From the NCBI GenBank assembly GCA_011947345.1, contig JAAVTG010000039.1:248001-312000 (forward strand): a stretch of DNA of 64,000 bases, in the 5' to 3' direction. A model generated the notes under the pieces. That model was given only the letters and a program-made list of their open reading frames with translations, was not told the DNA's origin and ran no database searches. The stretch comes from Phytophthora quininea. Its lineage: Eukaryota > Oomycota > Peronosporomycetes > Peronosporales > Peronosporaceae. This document shows positions 53,637 to 62,963 of the stretch, piece by piece (position 1 is the stretch's first letter; each line of letters opens with the position of its first letter). Made by a program: the position numbers and the translations under genes.

Positions 53637-56240
53637 CTGTTTCTCCATCGCGGCCAAGCTGCTCCCCACACACGAATACATTCATCGGTCACGTCGCCGC
53701 GGCGGTCCCAGTTAACGGCGAGAAAGTCGAAATGAAGCCTCGAGCCAGCAAGCCCACTACCGCCAAGGCACGTCACAAACTTCAGTTTCGGCGAGCACTT
53801 CGCTGCTGCCTCGGCACAAACCGTTGCCAACTCGATGGCCTGCAGATTTTGTATGGTGGGATCTCGGCGGGGCAAATCCAGCGTCCGCGTCCTCGTTTCA
53901 AGCGCGTCGAGCTCTTTTGCAGTCACACCTGTCCGCTGTAACAAATCGCGGACCCCAGCGAGCCAAAATCCCTGGACATTTCGCCCCAGACTGCCCGAGT
54001 CGAAGCACCAATCGCTCGACGATCGTCACTTGAGCCGTTGCACGCCGCGGTCGCCAAGCAGCGCCGTCCGCTTCAGTGTTGACGCCCCGCAGCACATTTC
54101 GGCTGCGACCGCCGCCGACGCGCTCGCTTGCAGGTCCTGCAGCCTCGTCAGTCCACTCGTCGAGCTCGCGCTTTCTTCGCGCTTCGGAGAGCACTTGGCG
54201 CGAGTATGCGGCGGCGCTGCATGCCAAGGTCCGGGGTCACGATGGTGGTTGAAGTGGCGGACTTGTTCGTCGACGGCGACTGGATCCCGCGGGGACTCAC
54301 GAGCGCTTTGTATGTCCGCTATAGCATATCGCGCCTCGACTTGTCAGTCGCGCCGCGATCATCAACGGTTGTGTAGGGGTGAGGTTGAAGCGGTCGGGTC
54401 GGGGTCGAGAAGCATAAACATGGATTGCAGACTGAAAAAGCCCGCGAGTATCTGCTGGGTGTCCGAGGCCTTCTGCCAGTCACCCGAGCCGAAGCCGTGG
54501 GTCAAACGCCCACTTCGGGGTCCACCCAGGTCCAGTTGCGCTCGATAAAACCCACCTGCAACTCGGTTGATCTTTCCGGCCCACTCGATCATAGACAGTG
54601 GGCCTCTCCGGCACGTCCAGCGCTGCCACCGCGCACTTCGAGCCGCCGACGTCAGCCGCTGACGCTGCTCGAGGCGAGCGCCAGCCGAGTCGCCCACTTT
54701 GCATTTCACCCAAGCAGCGAGCAAGCGCAACAACCGACAGCGCGAGGCAGATCACCAGGATGGCGAGCGAGGCGGCCGACAAGACGTTCCCGAACCACAA
54801 GGGCCACCGGAGCACGAGATCGAGCTCAAGAGCAGCTGGATGCTCATCTCCAAGACGCACCTGTACCTGGGCGCCGTGCTCGTGTTCCTCGTGGGGATGC
54901 TGTGCGGCGGCGGCTACTACTACCGCACGTCGCTGGGCCTGGCGCAGGGCTTTGGCGCCTCGAGCGCGGTGGTGGCGCTGTCCAACGGCCGCAGCACGGT
55001 GCTCGTGACGGGCGGCCTGGGCTTCATCGGCAGCCACGTCGTGGAGGACCTGCTGGCCAACGACTTTAACGTGCGTGGCCAGTGTTACTGTGCTGTAGTG
55101 GTCTGTCCATCCTTTCGTTGCCTAGTACTAACCAAATGTGCTGCTGGCTGCTGCAGGTCGTGGTGTACGACGACATGAGCAACGGCAAGAACTTTAACAA
55201 GGACATCTCGGCCGTGCTGGTCAAGGACATTACCGTCGTCAACGACTTCTCCTACATCATCCACAAGGTGCGTTGTTCGTCTGCAGTGTTGTTTCCTGTC
55301 TCTGTCCGCCACTCGGTTTCGGAGCCTGCACTTGAGACTTCTCCAGAGCACAACAAGCTAACGTCAGTGCAACGTGTGTGTGCCATGCCAAATCGAACCA
55401 GATCGACTACGTGGTGCATCTGGCCGCTGCCATCTCGGTGGAGGAGAGCACGCGTCTGCCGGAGAAGTACCAGCGCATCAACGTGGAGGGCTCCCGCAAG
55501 GTGCTGGACTGGGCCGTGAAGAACGGCGTGAAGCGCGTGGTGGCGGCGTCGTCCGGCGCCACGTACGGCACCCCCAAGGTGGAGGACCTGCCGCTGCGCG
55601 AGGAGTCTGCGACGGGCGGCATCTGCGCGTACGCCACGACCAAGTTCGAGATGGAGCAGCTGATGGCCCAGTTCCACGAGCAGTTCGGGCTCAAGTCGAC
55701 GGCGCTGCGCTTCTTCAACGTGTACGGCCCGCGCCAGGACCCGCACTCGTCGTACAGCGGCGTGGTGTCGTGGTTCATGGAGCAGGCCAAGATCAACGGC
55801 ACGCTCAAGGTGACGGGCGACGGCGAGCAGTACCGCGACTTTGTGTACGTCAAGGACGTGGCGCGCGCCATCCGGACGGCCATGCTGCTGCCGCACGACG
55901 ACTTTGACGTGTTCAACGTGTGCACGGGCGTCAAGACGTCGATCAACGACGTGGCCGTGGCCGTCAAGGCCAAGTTCGGGTCGTCGGCCGACATCACGCA
56001 CATTGCGTACCGCCAGGGCGACGTGAAGGAGTCGGTGTGCTCCCCGTGAAGGCGAGCACGAAGCTGGGCTTCACCGCCAAGTACGACTTCCCCACGGGCA
56101 TCGGCGAGACCCGCGACTGGTTCATGACGCTGTAAGTGGGTTGGCAGACAGATACCCTGACGACATTGCCAGCAGCAGTCGCACGAGCAATCAGTCGAGC
56201 ATCGTGTCGAGTGCGCGAGCTGCTGCGGGCCGTATAATAC
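53637..56240. repeat. Inverted duplication, right arm (2.6 kb)
   Basis: Reverse-complement copy of 50326-52931. It carries the second epimerase gene on the plus strand, so the two genes point away from each other across about 2.95 kb. Differences include TTTCCTGTCTC against TTTCCCCTGTCTC in the second intron, CCACCGGAGC against CCACCCGGAGC in exon 1, and GACCCCGGACC against GACCCGGACC upstream. Similarity ends at about 56240, where the outer flanks become unrelated. Confidence 0.9.
54760..56135 (+). CDS. UDP-sugar 4-epimerase-like SDR, type II membrane protein, copy 2
   Basis: The mirror-image partner of the gene at 50430-51807 has the same three exons, the same N-terminal anchor and the same motifs (VTGGLGFIGSHVVEDLL, AYATTKFEME, LRFFNVYGPRQDPHSSYSGV). 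One C is missing after GGCCAC near 54807, where copy 1 has CCC and reads in frame (KGHPEHEIELKSSWMLISKT). It shares with copy 1 the break after SVCSP near 56048, so the last 29 residues (VKASTKLGFTAKYDFPTGIG, ETRDWFMTL) are out of frame in both. Copy 2 is intact at the CACCCCC run where copy 1 is broken. Each copy therefore has one private and one shared lesion. Confidence 0.85.
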
Positions 56241-56554
56241 TTAGAATGTTGACCTCGTGAAACTGTGTCTTCTTGTGTTGGATAGCAACAACATCGAAAG
56301 CACTGGATGGTGAGGTATTTGTTGTAGTTGAACCAAAAGCGAGCTGCGATGCTATCACATGTATTTGCTGTTCGTCTTTGTCAAGAAGAAGGCTTGCTGT
56401 TGTCATGACTCAAGTGCTGGGAAACCGAGTTGTGTTGAACGGAACAAGTGGTTCGCCAAAAGACGCGTAACCTTCCACGTACCCCGATGGGTTACAAACG
56501 CTCATATCTTGCGCAAGCCAGTCTTCAGTGCCAGACTTCCTCCCAGCTAGCGAG
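56241..56554. other. Intergenic before the third epimerase copy
   Basis: No gene seen. This stretch lies between the outer end of the right arm and the start of the tandem third copy and should contain its promoter. Confidence 0.4.
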
Positions 56555-57802
56555 ATGCTGCCCACGCGCCATGGCCGCAACGGCCGTCCCGAGACGAGCT
56601 GGCTGCTACTGCCCAAGCTCTACGTCTACATCGGGGCGCTTGCCATTTCGCAGTAGGCGCGCTCTTCGGGGGGCTACTACCAGACCAGCGTGGGCCATAG
56701 CGCCATGACGCCCGTCTTCCGCCGCTTCGGCGGCCCCAAGGCCACTGTGCTGGTCACGGGCGGACTGGGCTTCATCGGTAGCCACGTGGTGGAAGATCTG
56801 CTGGCCAACAACTTCGAGGTGCGCTGCTGGGGAGAGGTTACGCTGTTAATAATCCGAGGGGACTGATTTTATAGTAATTGCAGGTGGTGGTGTACGACGA
56901 CATGAGCAACGGCAAGAACTTCAACCGAGGCGCGGCTGCCGTGCTGGTGAAGGACATTACGGTGGTAGACGACTTTAACTTTATCATCCACAAGGTACCG
57001 TCCTACGTTTGACGGTTGCTACCACTTTATCGTACCCTTTCGACTAAGCTGGATTTGTTTCCTTATAGATTGACTACGTGGTGCATTTGGCCGCTGCGAT
57101 CTCCGTGGAGGAGAGCACTCGTCTCCCAGAGAAGTACGAGCGCATTAACGTCGAAGGGTCGCGCAAAGTGCTGGACTGGGCGGTGAAGAACAACGTGAAG
57201 CGCGTGGTGGCGGCGTCGTCTGCTGCGACGTACGGCACGCCACTACCGGAGAATCTGCCGTTGAGTGAGGAGACGGCTACTGGTGGCATTTGCGCGTACG
57301 CCACGACCAAATTCCAGATGGAACGTCTCATGCAGCAGTTCAACGAAGACTACGGTCTCCCTCGACAGCACTGCGCTTTTTCAATGTCTACGGTCCTCGC
57401 CAGGACCCACATTCATCGTACAGTGGAGTGGTGTCCTGGTTCATGGAACAGGCCAAGATTAATGGTACGCTTAAGGTGACTGGCGACGGCGAGCAGTACC
57501 GCGACTTTGTGTATGTGAAGGACATTGCACGAGCTATCCGCACGGCGATGCTGCTGAAGGACGACGAGTACGACGTGTTCAACGTGTGCACGGGTGTCAA
57601 ATCCACGGTCAAGTCGGTGGCGCAGCGCATCATCGAAAAGTTCGGCTCGTCGGCTGCAATTGTGAACGTTCCGTTCCGATCTGGCGACGTGAAGGAGTCG
57701 GTGTGCTCGCCCGTGAAGGCCTCCAGCAAGCTCGGGTTTACAGCGTCCTACGACTTTTCCGACGGCATCGCCGAGACCCGCGACTGGTTCCTGTCGCTAT
57801 AA
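56555..57802 (+). CDS. UDP-sugar 4-epimerase-like SDR, diverged third copy
   Basis: Three exons are readable: 56555-56818, 56884-56994 and 57069-57802. The enzyme core is conserved: VTGGLGFIGSHVVEDLLANN, VVVYDDMSNGKNFNRGAAAV, HLAAAISVEESTRLPEKYER, AYATTKFQME (Y-x3-K), GDGEQYRDFVYVKDIARAIR. The C-terminus is in frame here (SVCSPVKASSKLGFTASYDF, ETRDWFLSL), showing what copies 1 and 2 should encode. The N-terminal anchor has diverged (ETSWLLLPKLYVYIGALAIS) and contains an in-frame TAG near 56655 that can be bypassed only by two small frame changes. A further one-base break lies near 57362 (DYGL to STALRFFNVYGP). It may be functional with sequencing errors or may be decaying at its N-terminus. 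Confidence 0.75.
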
Positions 57803-58310
57803 AGAGCGAACGATTCCTGTGCTCTACATCCACGACGTGTATTCAAGCTCAGCGCCACCGTGCCATGAGATATTTTGCTCCCCAGAGAGAGATCGGAGAC
57901 TTCCAAATGCACAATCGATTGGCTTTTGTACATTCAGAACGTTTGCGCCAACGTGCTACTCAACAACAGAAACATTAGACGTCAGAGATGCAGATCGGAA
58001 GCATGAACACCCTACGATCTGCCGCAAAGTCTCTCTCGCGGCATGAAATGTGAGGTTCCAGCAAAGCTATCCGCCACCAATATGGCAATAGGATCGACTG
58101 GTCCTCGCTCCTAACGTCGAGAAACTTGCTTCGCGACCACCCAAGTCCCTCCTTGGTGTCGTAGCCTGCACTTGTCGAGCATAGCAGTCGTCGAAACGAC
58201 GTTTGCATGAACAGGACCAACACATCTGGTTGCTCGCCCATCCCCATTTAACAGCCCGCATACTGAAGTAAAGTGTAGAAGTGCCACCCCGCCCAACCTC
58301 CGTCTCACTC
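57803..58310. other. Intergenic before the GPCR-PIPK gene
   Basis: About 500 bp with short frames on both strands, none with coding character. It holds the 3' region of the epimerase and the promoter of the GPCR-PIPK. Confidence 0.4.
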
Positions 58311-58318
58311 GCTCATTC
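58311..58318 (+). promoter_or_regulatory. Initiator-like element of oomycete type
   Basis: GCTCATTC matches the core of the oomycete initiator (YTCANTYY, often GCTCATT) and lies 78 bases before the GPCR-PIPK start codon, a usual distance. A similar CTCACTTC occurs about 55 bases before the EF-hand-like gene at 44824. Short motifs like this arise by chance, so this is only suggestive. Confidence 0.35.
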
Positions 58319-58395
58319 ACCTCGGCACCGCCAAGCCTCGACGTCTCCGCCCTCCATCGCCCAAGCCCCGTCAGCCCCCCGCTCGTCACGGCCGC

Positions 58396-60830
58396 ATGAA
58401 GCCCTCCCAGCAGTACGTGCTGGCCGACGTGCGGCCCGATGCGCTGCCCACGCAGACCGGCGCCCTCATCTCCGTCGTCAGCTGCTCCGTCATTGTGCTG
58501 TCCTTCCTCTGGAAGCGCAAGTGGCGGCGTCATCCCAACCCGCTCATCTACTGGAAGTCGGTCGTCGACCTGCTGTACGCGCTGCGCTTCCAGTACAGCT
58601 GGGACCGCTACACGAACCCGCTGGGCTGCCGCGCGCTGGCCACGCTCACGCAGTTCTGCACCTTCTCGTCCGAGTGCTGGTTCCTCAGCATGTCGTTTAA
58701 CTTGTATCAGTGCTCCACCAACCCCTTCACGAACCTCAAGCAGAACTTGCAAGGCTACCACTGCTTCTCCTGGGGCGTGGGGATGTTCTTCGCGGCGCTG
58801 TTGTGGCTATCGGCTGATGAATTTGACCCAAGTGTTCATCCATCCTGTTATGTCGACGAAACGGTAGCTTCGGACCAATTACTAGTGTACTATGTGGTGG
58901 TGATCTTGGCAGTATTGTGTGCGGTCATTTTCGCCGTGTTGGAGACCCAGACACATCCGTTTGGAGGCATGAAGGAAGCCCTGGAAGCCAAGAAGGACGT
59001 GATCCGCAGCGCCAGGATCTTCACGTTCGCGTACATTGTCTACCAGATTATCCTCATCTCATTCTGGATAGCAGATGTGTTTTTCCTTGACGGACGCCCG
59101 CGGATGCTGCAGCTCGTACGGGACGCATCGTCCTTCCTGCAGACGGCAAAGGGGTTTATTGATTTGGTCATTTGGATTTCCATCAACGGCCCACCACACA
59201 TTGAGTGCCGTGCCAGTCGATGGGCTGAAGCCTTTGACAATGATCGCTATAGCGACGTGGATATCGATCTCCAGCCACAGCTGAATGTGGCGCTGCGGAA
59301 GGAAGTGCTTCACTTTACCACGCGCGGCGTCGTGGCAGCGTCGTCCAACACGCCCATGGTCACTGACGGACGGCGTGTCGTGCATATTCGCTTGCATGAG
59401 CTGGGCATGACAGTGTGCTTCGACGACTACAGTCCGTCGTGCTTTCGCGACATCCGCCAGGGCTTTGGCATTAATGAGACGCTGTACAGGAAATCGTTTC
59501 TGTCGACGTGTCACGAGAGACTTCAATCTGGCGGATCTAGCGGCGCCTTCATGTTCTACACTGCCGACTACTCGTTCCTCGTCAAGTCAGTGACGACCAG
59601 CGAGCGGAATGTGCTACTGGATATGCTCCCAGCGTACATTCGGCATATGAAGCTGAACCCAGACTCGCATTTGACGCGATTCTATGGCTGCCACTCCATT
59701 GAGATGTATGGCCAAGTGTTCAGCTTCGTTGTCATGGGCAACGTTATTGGTCGGACGAGTATGCATCAGTTTTTCGACATCAAGGGATCGTGGGTCGATC
59801 GTAATGCTTCGGTACGAGCTTTATTAACGTTGTTTGCGATATTTTGCGTGTGACTGACTGTTTATTTGTTTTTCCTCAGCCTATTCCTCCTGGAAAGACC
59901 GTCATCTGCACGTACTGCAGCCACGCCTTTCAGTACGGAACGACGGAGCCATGCGAGTACAGTATTCGCGGCAGCCATCTACCTCACATTGTGCTGAAGG
60001 ACAACGATTTCCATCGAAAGCTGCGAGTAGAGTCTGGTTCAGGTAAGAAACTGGGAACTGTGTTACGGTTGTACCAATATATGACTAACTTTCGTGGTGT
60101 GGTTGCTTCAGCGGATGCACTGGTTTCGCAGCTCCAAAAAGACAGCAACTTCCTTCGAGACCAAGGCATCATGGACTACAGTCTGTTACTAAGCGTACAC
60201 AACACAAAATACGTGGTCGAACAACCCCGCCTGGATGACAGAATGCCGTCGCCAACCAAACGCAAAGTGAATTACCCCGTGTGCCACCCAGACAGCCGCA
60301 GCTCTTTCTTGTCCATCGTTACTGAAACAGCAGAACAAACTGCTCTCTCCAGCGACGAAGACTTGGACGAAGTCGAGTCTGGGAACCTGCGCAAGTTCAA
60401 CCGAGATTGTCGCTATTCAGTGGTCAACCAGTACGATTTTGATGAAAGTGGCGTGCTGATTCAAGACGACACGCCGCTGCTGAACCACTCAACACAACGT
60501 CGATACAACTCCGTGTCGTACGGACCTGCCGATATGGATCCCCGTTTGGTTGACGGTTCCCAGTGGATTGGCTCGCGAACTGTCACAAAGCCCGGATACC
60601 ACGCGTGTGTTGTTGTTGGCCCAGACTATTACACGCTTGGAGTGGTGGACATGCTGCAAACTTGGACGTGGCGCAAGCGCATGGAACGTCTGTGGAAAAC
60701 CCTCGTGCTTCGTCATGACCGCTTGGGCATTTCCGCAGCGCCACCCAAACTTTACGCTGATCGCTTCCAGCGGAAAATGCGGGACATTGTCATGGGCTCG
60801 TCGGCTGCAGTTAGTTTTGACCCCAAATAG
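58396..60830 (+). CDS. GPCR-PIPK: seven-span receptor fused to a phosphatidylinositol phosphate kinase
   Basis: Two exons, 58396-59811 and 59880-60830, join in phase with no frame break. The N-terminal half has about seven membrane spans, from LISVVSCSVIVLSFLWKRKW and LATLTQFCTFSSECWFLSMS through LLVYYVVVILAVLCAVIFAV to IVYQIILISFWIADVFFLD. The conserved N-terminal GPCR-PIPK feature of a basic loop after the first span is present. The kinase half includes FGINETLYRKSF, GGSSGAFMFYTADYSFLVKS (G-loop and catalytic Lys), THLTRFYG-like SHLTRFYGCHSIEMYG, FDIKGSWVDRNAS (DLKGS-like), LKDNDF, MDYSLLLSVHN and VVVGPDYYTLGVVDMLQTW (DxxxxYxxxGIID-like). Such fusions are a known oomycete and Dictyostelium (RpkA) family, thought to couple external signals to PIP signalling. 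Confidence 0.92.
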
Positions 60831-60945
60831 AGCCGGGGTCGTGAATAGAGTTATGTATTGTGGATTATGACGGTGTGCGTTGTCAAGGCGCTTAGATCCT
60901 TGAAGCAGTGGTGGAACAGCTACTGATGTGCTGCAGACTGGAGAC

Positions 60946-62446
60946 TTACGACTCGGCGATCATCATGTCGTATTCCTGAAGTTTCTGCAGTGCCTGGAAC
61001 GCTGAGTGCGTGATGAGGTTGTAATCCAACTCGCTCATTTCATCTGGGTCCGACAGCGCCATGAGCGAGCGCAATTGACGCTGAGTGATCTCTGGGAAAG
61101 CAGTTTGAATGGCACCGGCGACATCGTCTCGAGTCAGCACGCCACGATGGCTTTCGTCGACTGCTTCTAACGCTCTCGACAGCGTCTGCTCGAAGGTGTG
61201 CTGGTTGAGCTCCAGCACCGTGTAGTACTCACTTGTCTTGCGATATTTCTGCAGGTAGGCGGCATATTGCTGCTGGCTGTCCACACTGGCCAGTGCGAGC
61301 ACCATTCCGGCGATGTGGTTTGCAAAGTGTTCGTAGTTGACGAAGCCAGTGTTGTCTTCCTGTGCTTCCGCCATTGCAGCGATAATTTGCAGCCGTGTGA
61401 GACCGACGTCGGCAGCTCGAAAGAGACGAGCAATTTCGTGGACGGACAGCAAGCCTGTGCTTTCGCTGTCTCCACTGGCAAATACTTCCGTGAGGTATTG
61501 GGCGATCCAGTCCTGACTGTTTTGAACCTCGAGGATGCCCTGGACGTAGGCGTCCTTGAGTACCGTGAAGCAGATCGGGATGAAATCGCCGTACACGACG
61601 ACACTTAAGTCATCCTCTGCGGCAGGAGCTTCTGACATGAGGACGTTCACCTCCCTCCTCGTCAGGCCCAGATCTGCATCTCGAATCGCATCCATAAATG
61701 CCAGTCGAGTGAGCGCACCGATCTCATCCTTGTCAGCGCGTTGGAAAGTCTCTCTCAAGATACTTTCCATCTCGTCCTGCATCATGCCGTGGATGAAAAA
61801 CTCGGTTTCTCGCTTGCTAAAGGACTCGATCCGTGCCAACCGCTGCGGGTAGTTCTTGCGGAGCTGCAGAGTCGCTTGCACAGCCAGTGGCAAGAAGTCT
61901 ACAACATCATTCATCACGTGAGACTGTAGACTATCACCATCAATTCTTGCTGTAACTTAGTGGAGATACCTGCATAGCTGATGACACCTTCGTTTTCATC
62001 GGCTTCAGCATAAAGCGCTCTCAGCTCAGAAAGAGATAGCTGCAATTGGTCGCCGATCCCGTCCACAATCTGCAAGTACAATCGTTCTTAGCATCGTTTC
62101 AAAAGCAAGTACCTTCTGATCGTACGTGTTTGAACTGATCGAAGGCCACCATGCCATCGTTCTGCTGTTGGACGTCGTTGAAGCCCATTAGAATTGCTTC
62201 TTTGACGGCGTCTTCCTGCATTTTGATGTACTCTGGCGTCATGGCGCTCAAGGCGGCCTCGTCGATGGTTTTGTTGGCGCCACCATGTTTGTCCACCAGG
62301 TCTTTAAAGTACTGCGCACCGAAGTTGTAGATGGCGTCTTTGGTCTCGACTTTGCCTTGTTGGCGCAGCACCTCGCGCGTGAAGTTCCGCAGGACGTCAG
62401 GAAAGTCTGCAGGAACCTGCAATGGCCTCGCATACTTGGACGCCAT
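60946..62446 (-). CDS. RIIa-domain EF-hand protein
   Basis: Three exons lie on minus: 62446-62126, 62069-61970, and about 61923-60946. The N-terminus MASKYARPLQVPADFPDVLR, NFTREVLRQQ, FGAQYFKDLVDKHG is a dimerisation/docking (RIIa-like) domain of the kind found in flagellar radial-spoke and fibrous-sheath proteins. Repeated EF-hand-like pairs follow: FNDVQQQNDGMVAFDQF, YAEADENEGVIS, ADKDEIGALTRLAFMDAIRD, GDSESTGLLSVHEIARLFRA, AQEDNTGFVNYEHFANHIAG and LSDPDEMSELDYNLI. Many loops lack full ligand sets. The junction from exon 2 to exon 3 is one base out of phase with canonical sites, probably another missing base. An ATG at 62470 gives eight more residues; I chose 62446 because the docking domain follows at once. 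Confidence 0.75.
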
Positions 62447-62963
62447 GGCCAAGCGAAGGATTTTCGACAAACTCTAACAGTCGCTGAGCTGAAATACCAG
62501 CAAGGACTGGGACTGGATGAGTAAAGTGATCATCTACTAACATATTAACGTGCCAGGTAGTCATCGCGAGATGTCTGACGATTATGGGGCCGATTATGCG
62601 CGTTGGGTCAGACGCTCGGCCATCTCAGGGTCTGGACGATGCATTTCTCGTGGCTGTATCGGCAGCAGGTGTCAGCGTTGACACATTTCGAGGCATTACA
62701 AGCAACGAGCGATTGGTTCAAGTCACGCGCTTTTTAGTCGTGGCGATCCCATTAGTACGTGGCACGTGGTGATCGTGGGACGGTCGACCAGTGCATCCGA
62801 CAAGAGTGAATAGCAATGCACCATCGGGACATGGAGCTGATGATCACTGCCACACGCAACGACAGGTCCAGCAGAGTCAACAACTACATCCGTGGGGTTT
62901 CGTCAGTTTGGCAAATGCTCACTTGTCAAGTTTCCAGCCACCGCACAAGAACAACTACCCCCG
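62447..62963. other. Divergent intergenic region
   Basis: This separates the minus-strand RIIa/EF-hand gene from the plus-strand BT1 transporter and should contain both promoters. Small frames here have no coding character. Confidence 0.4.
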
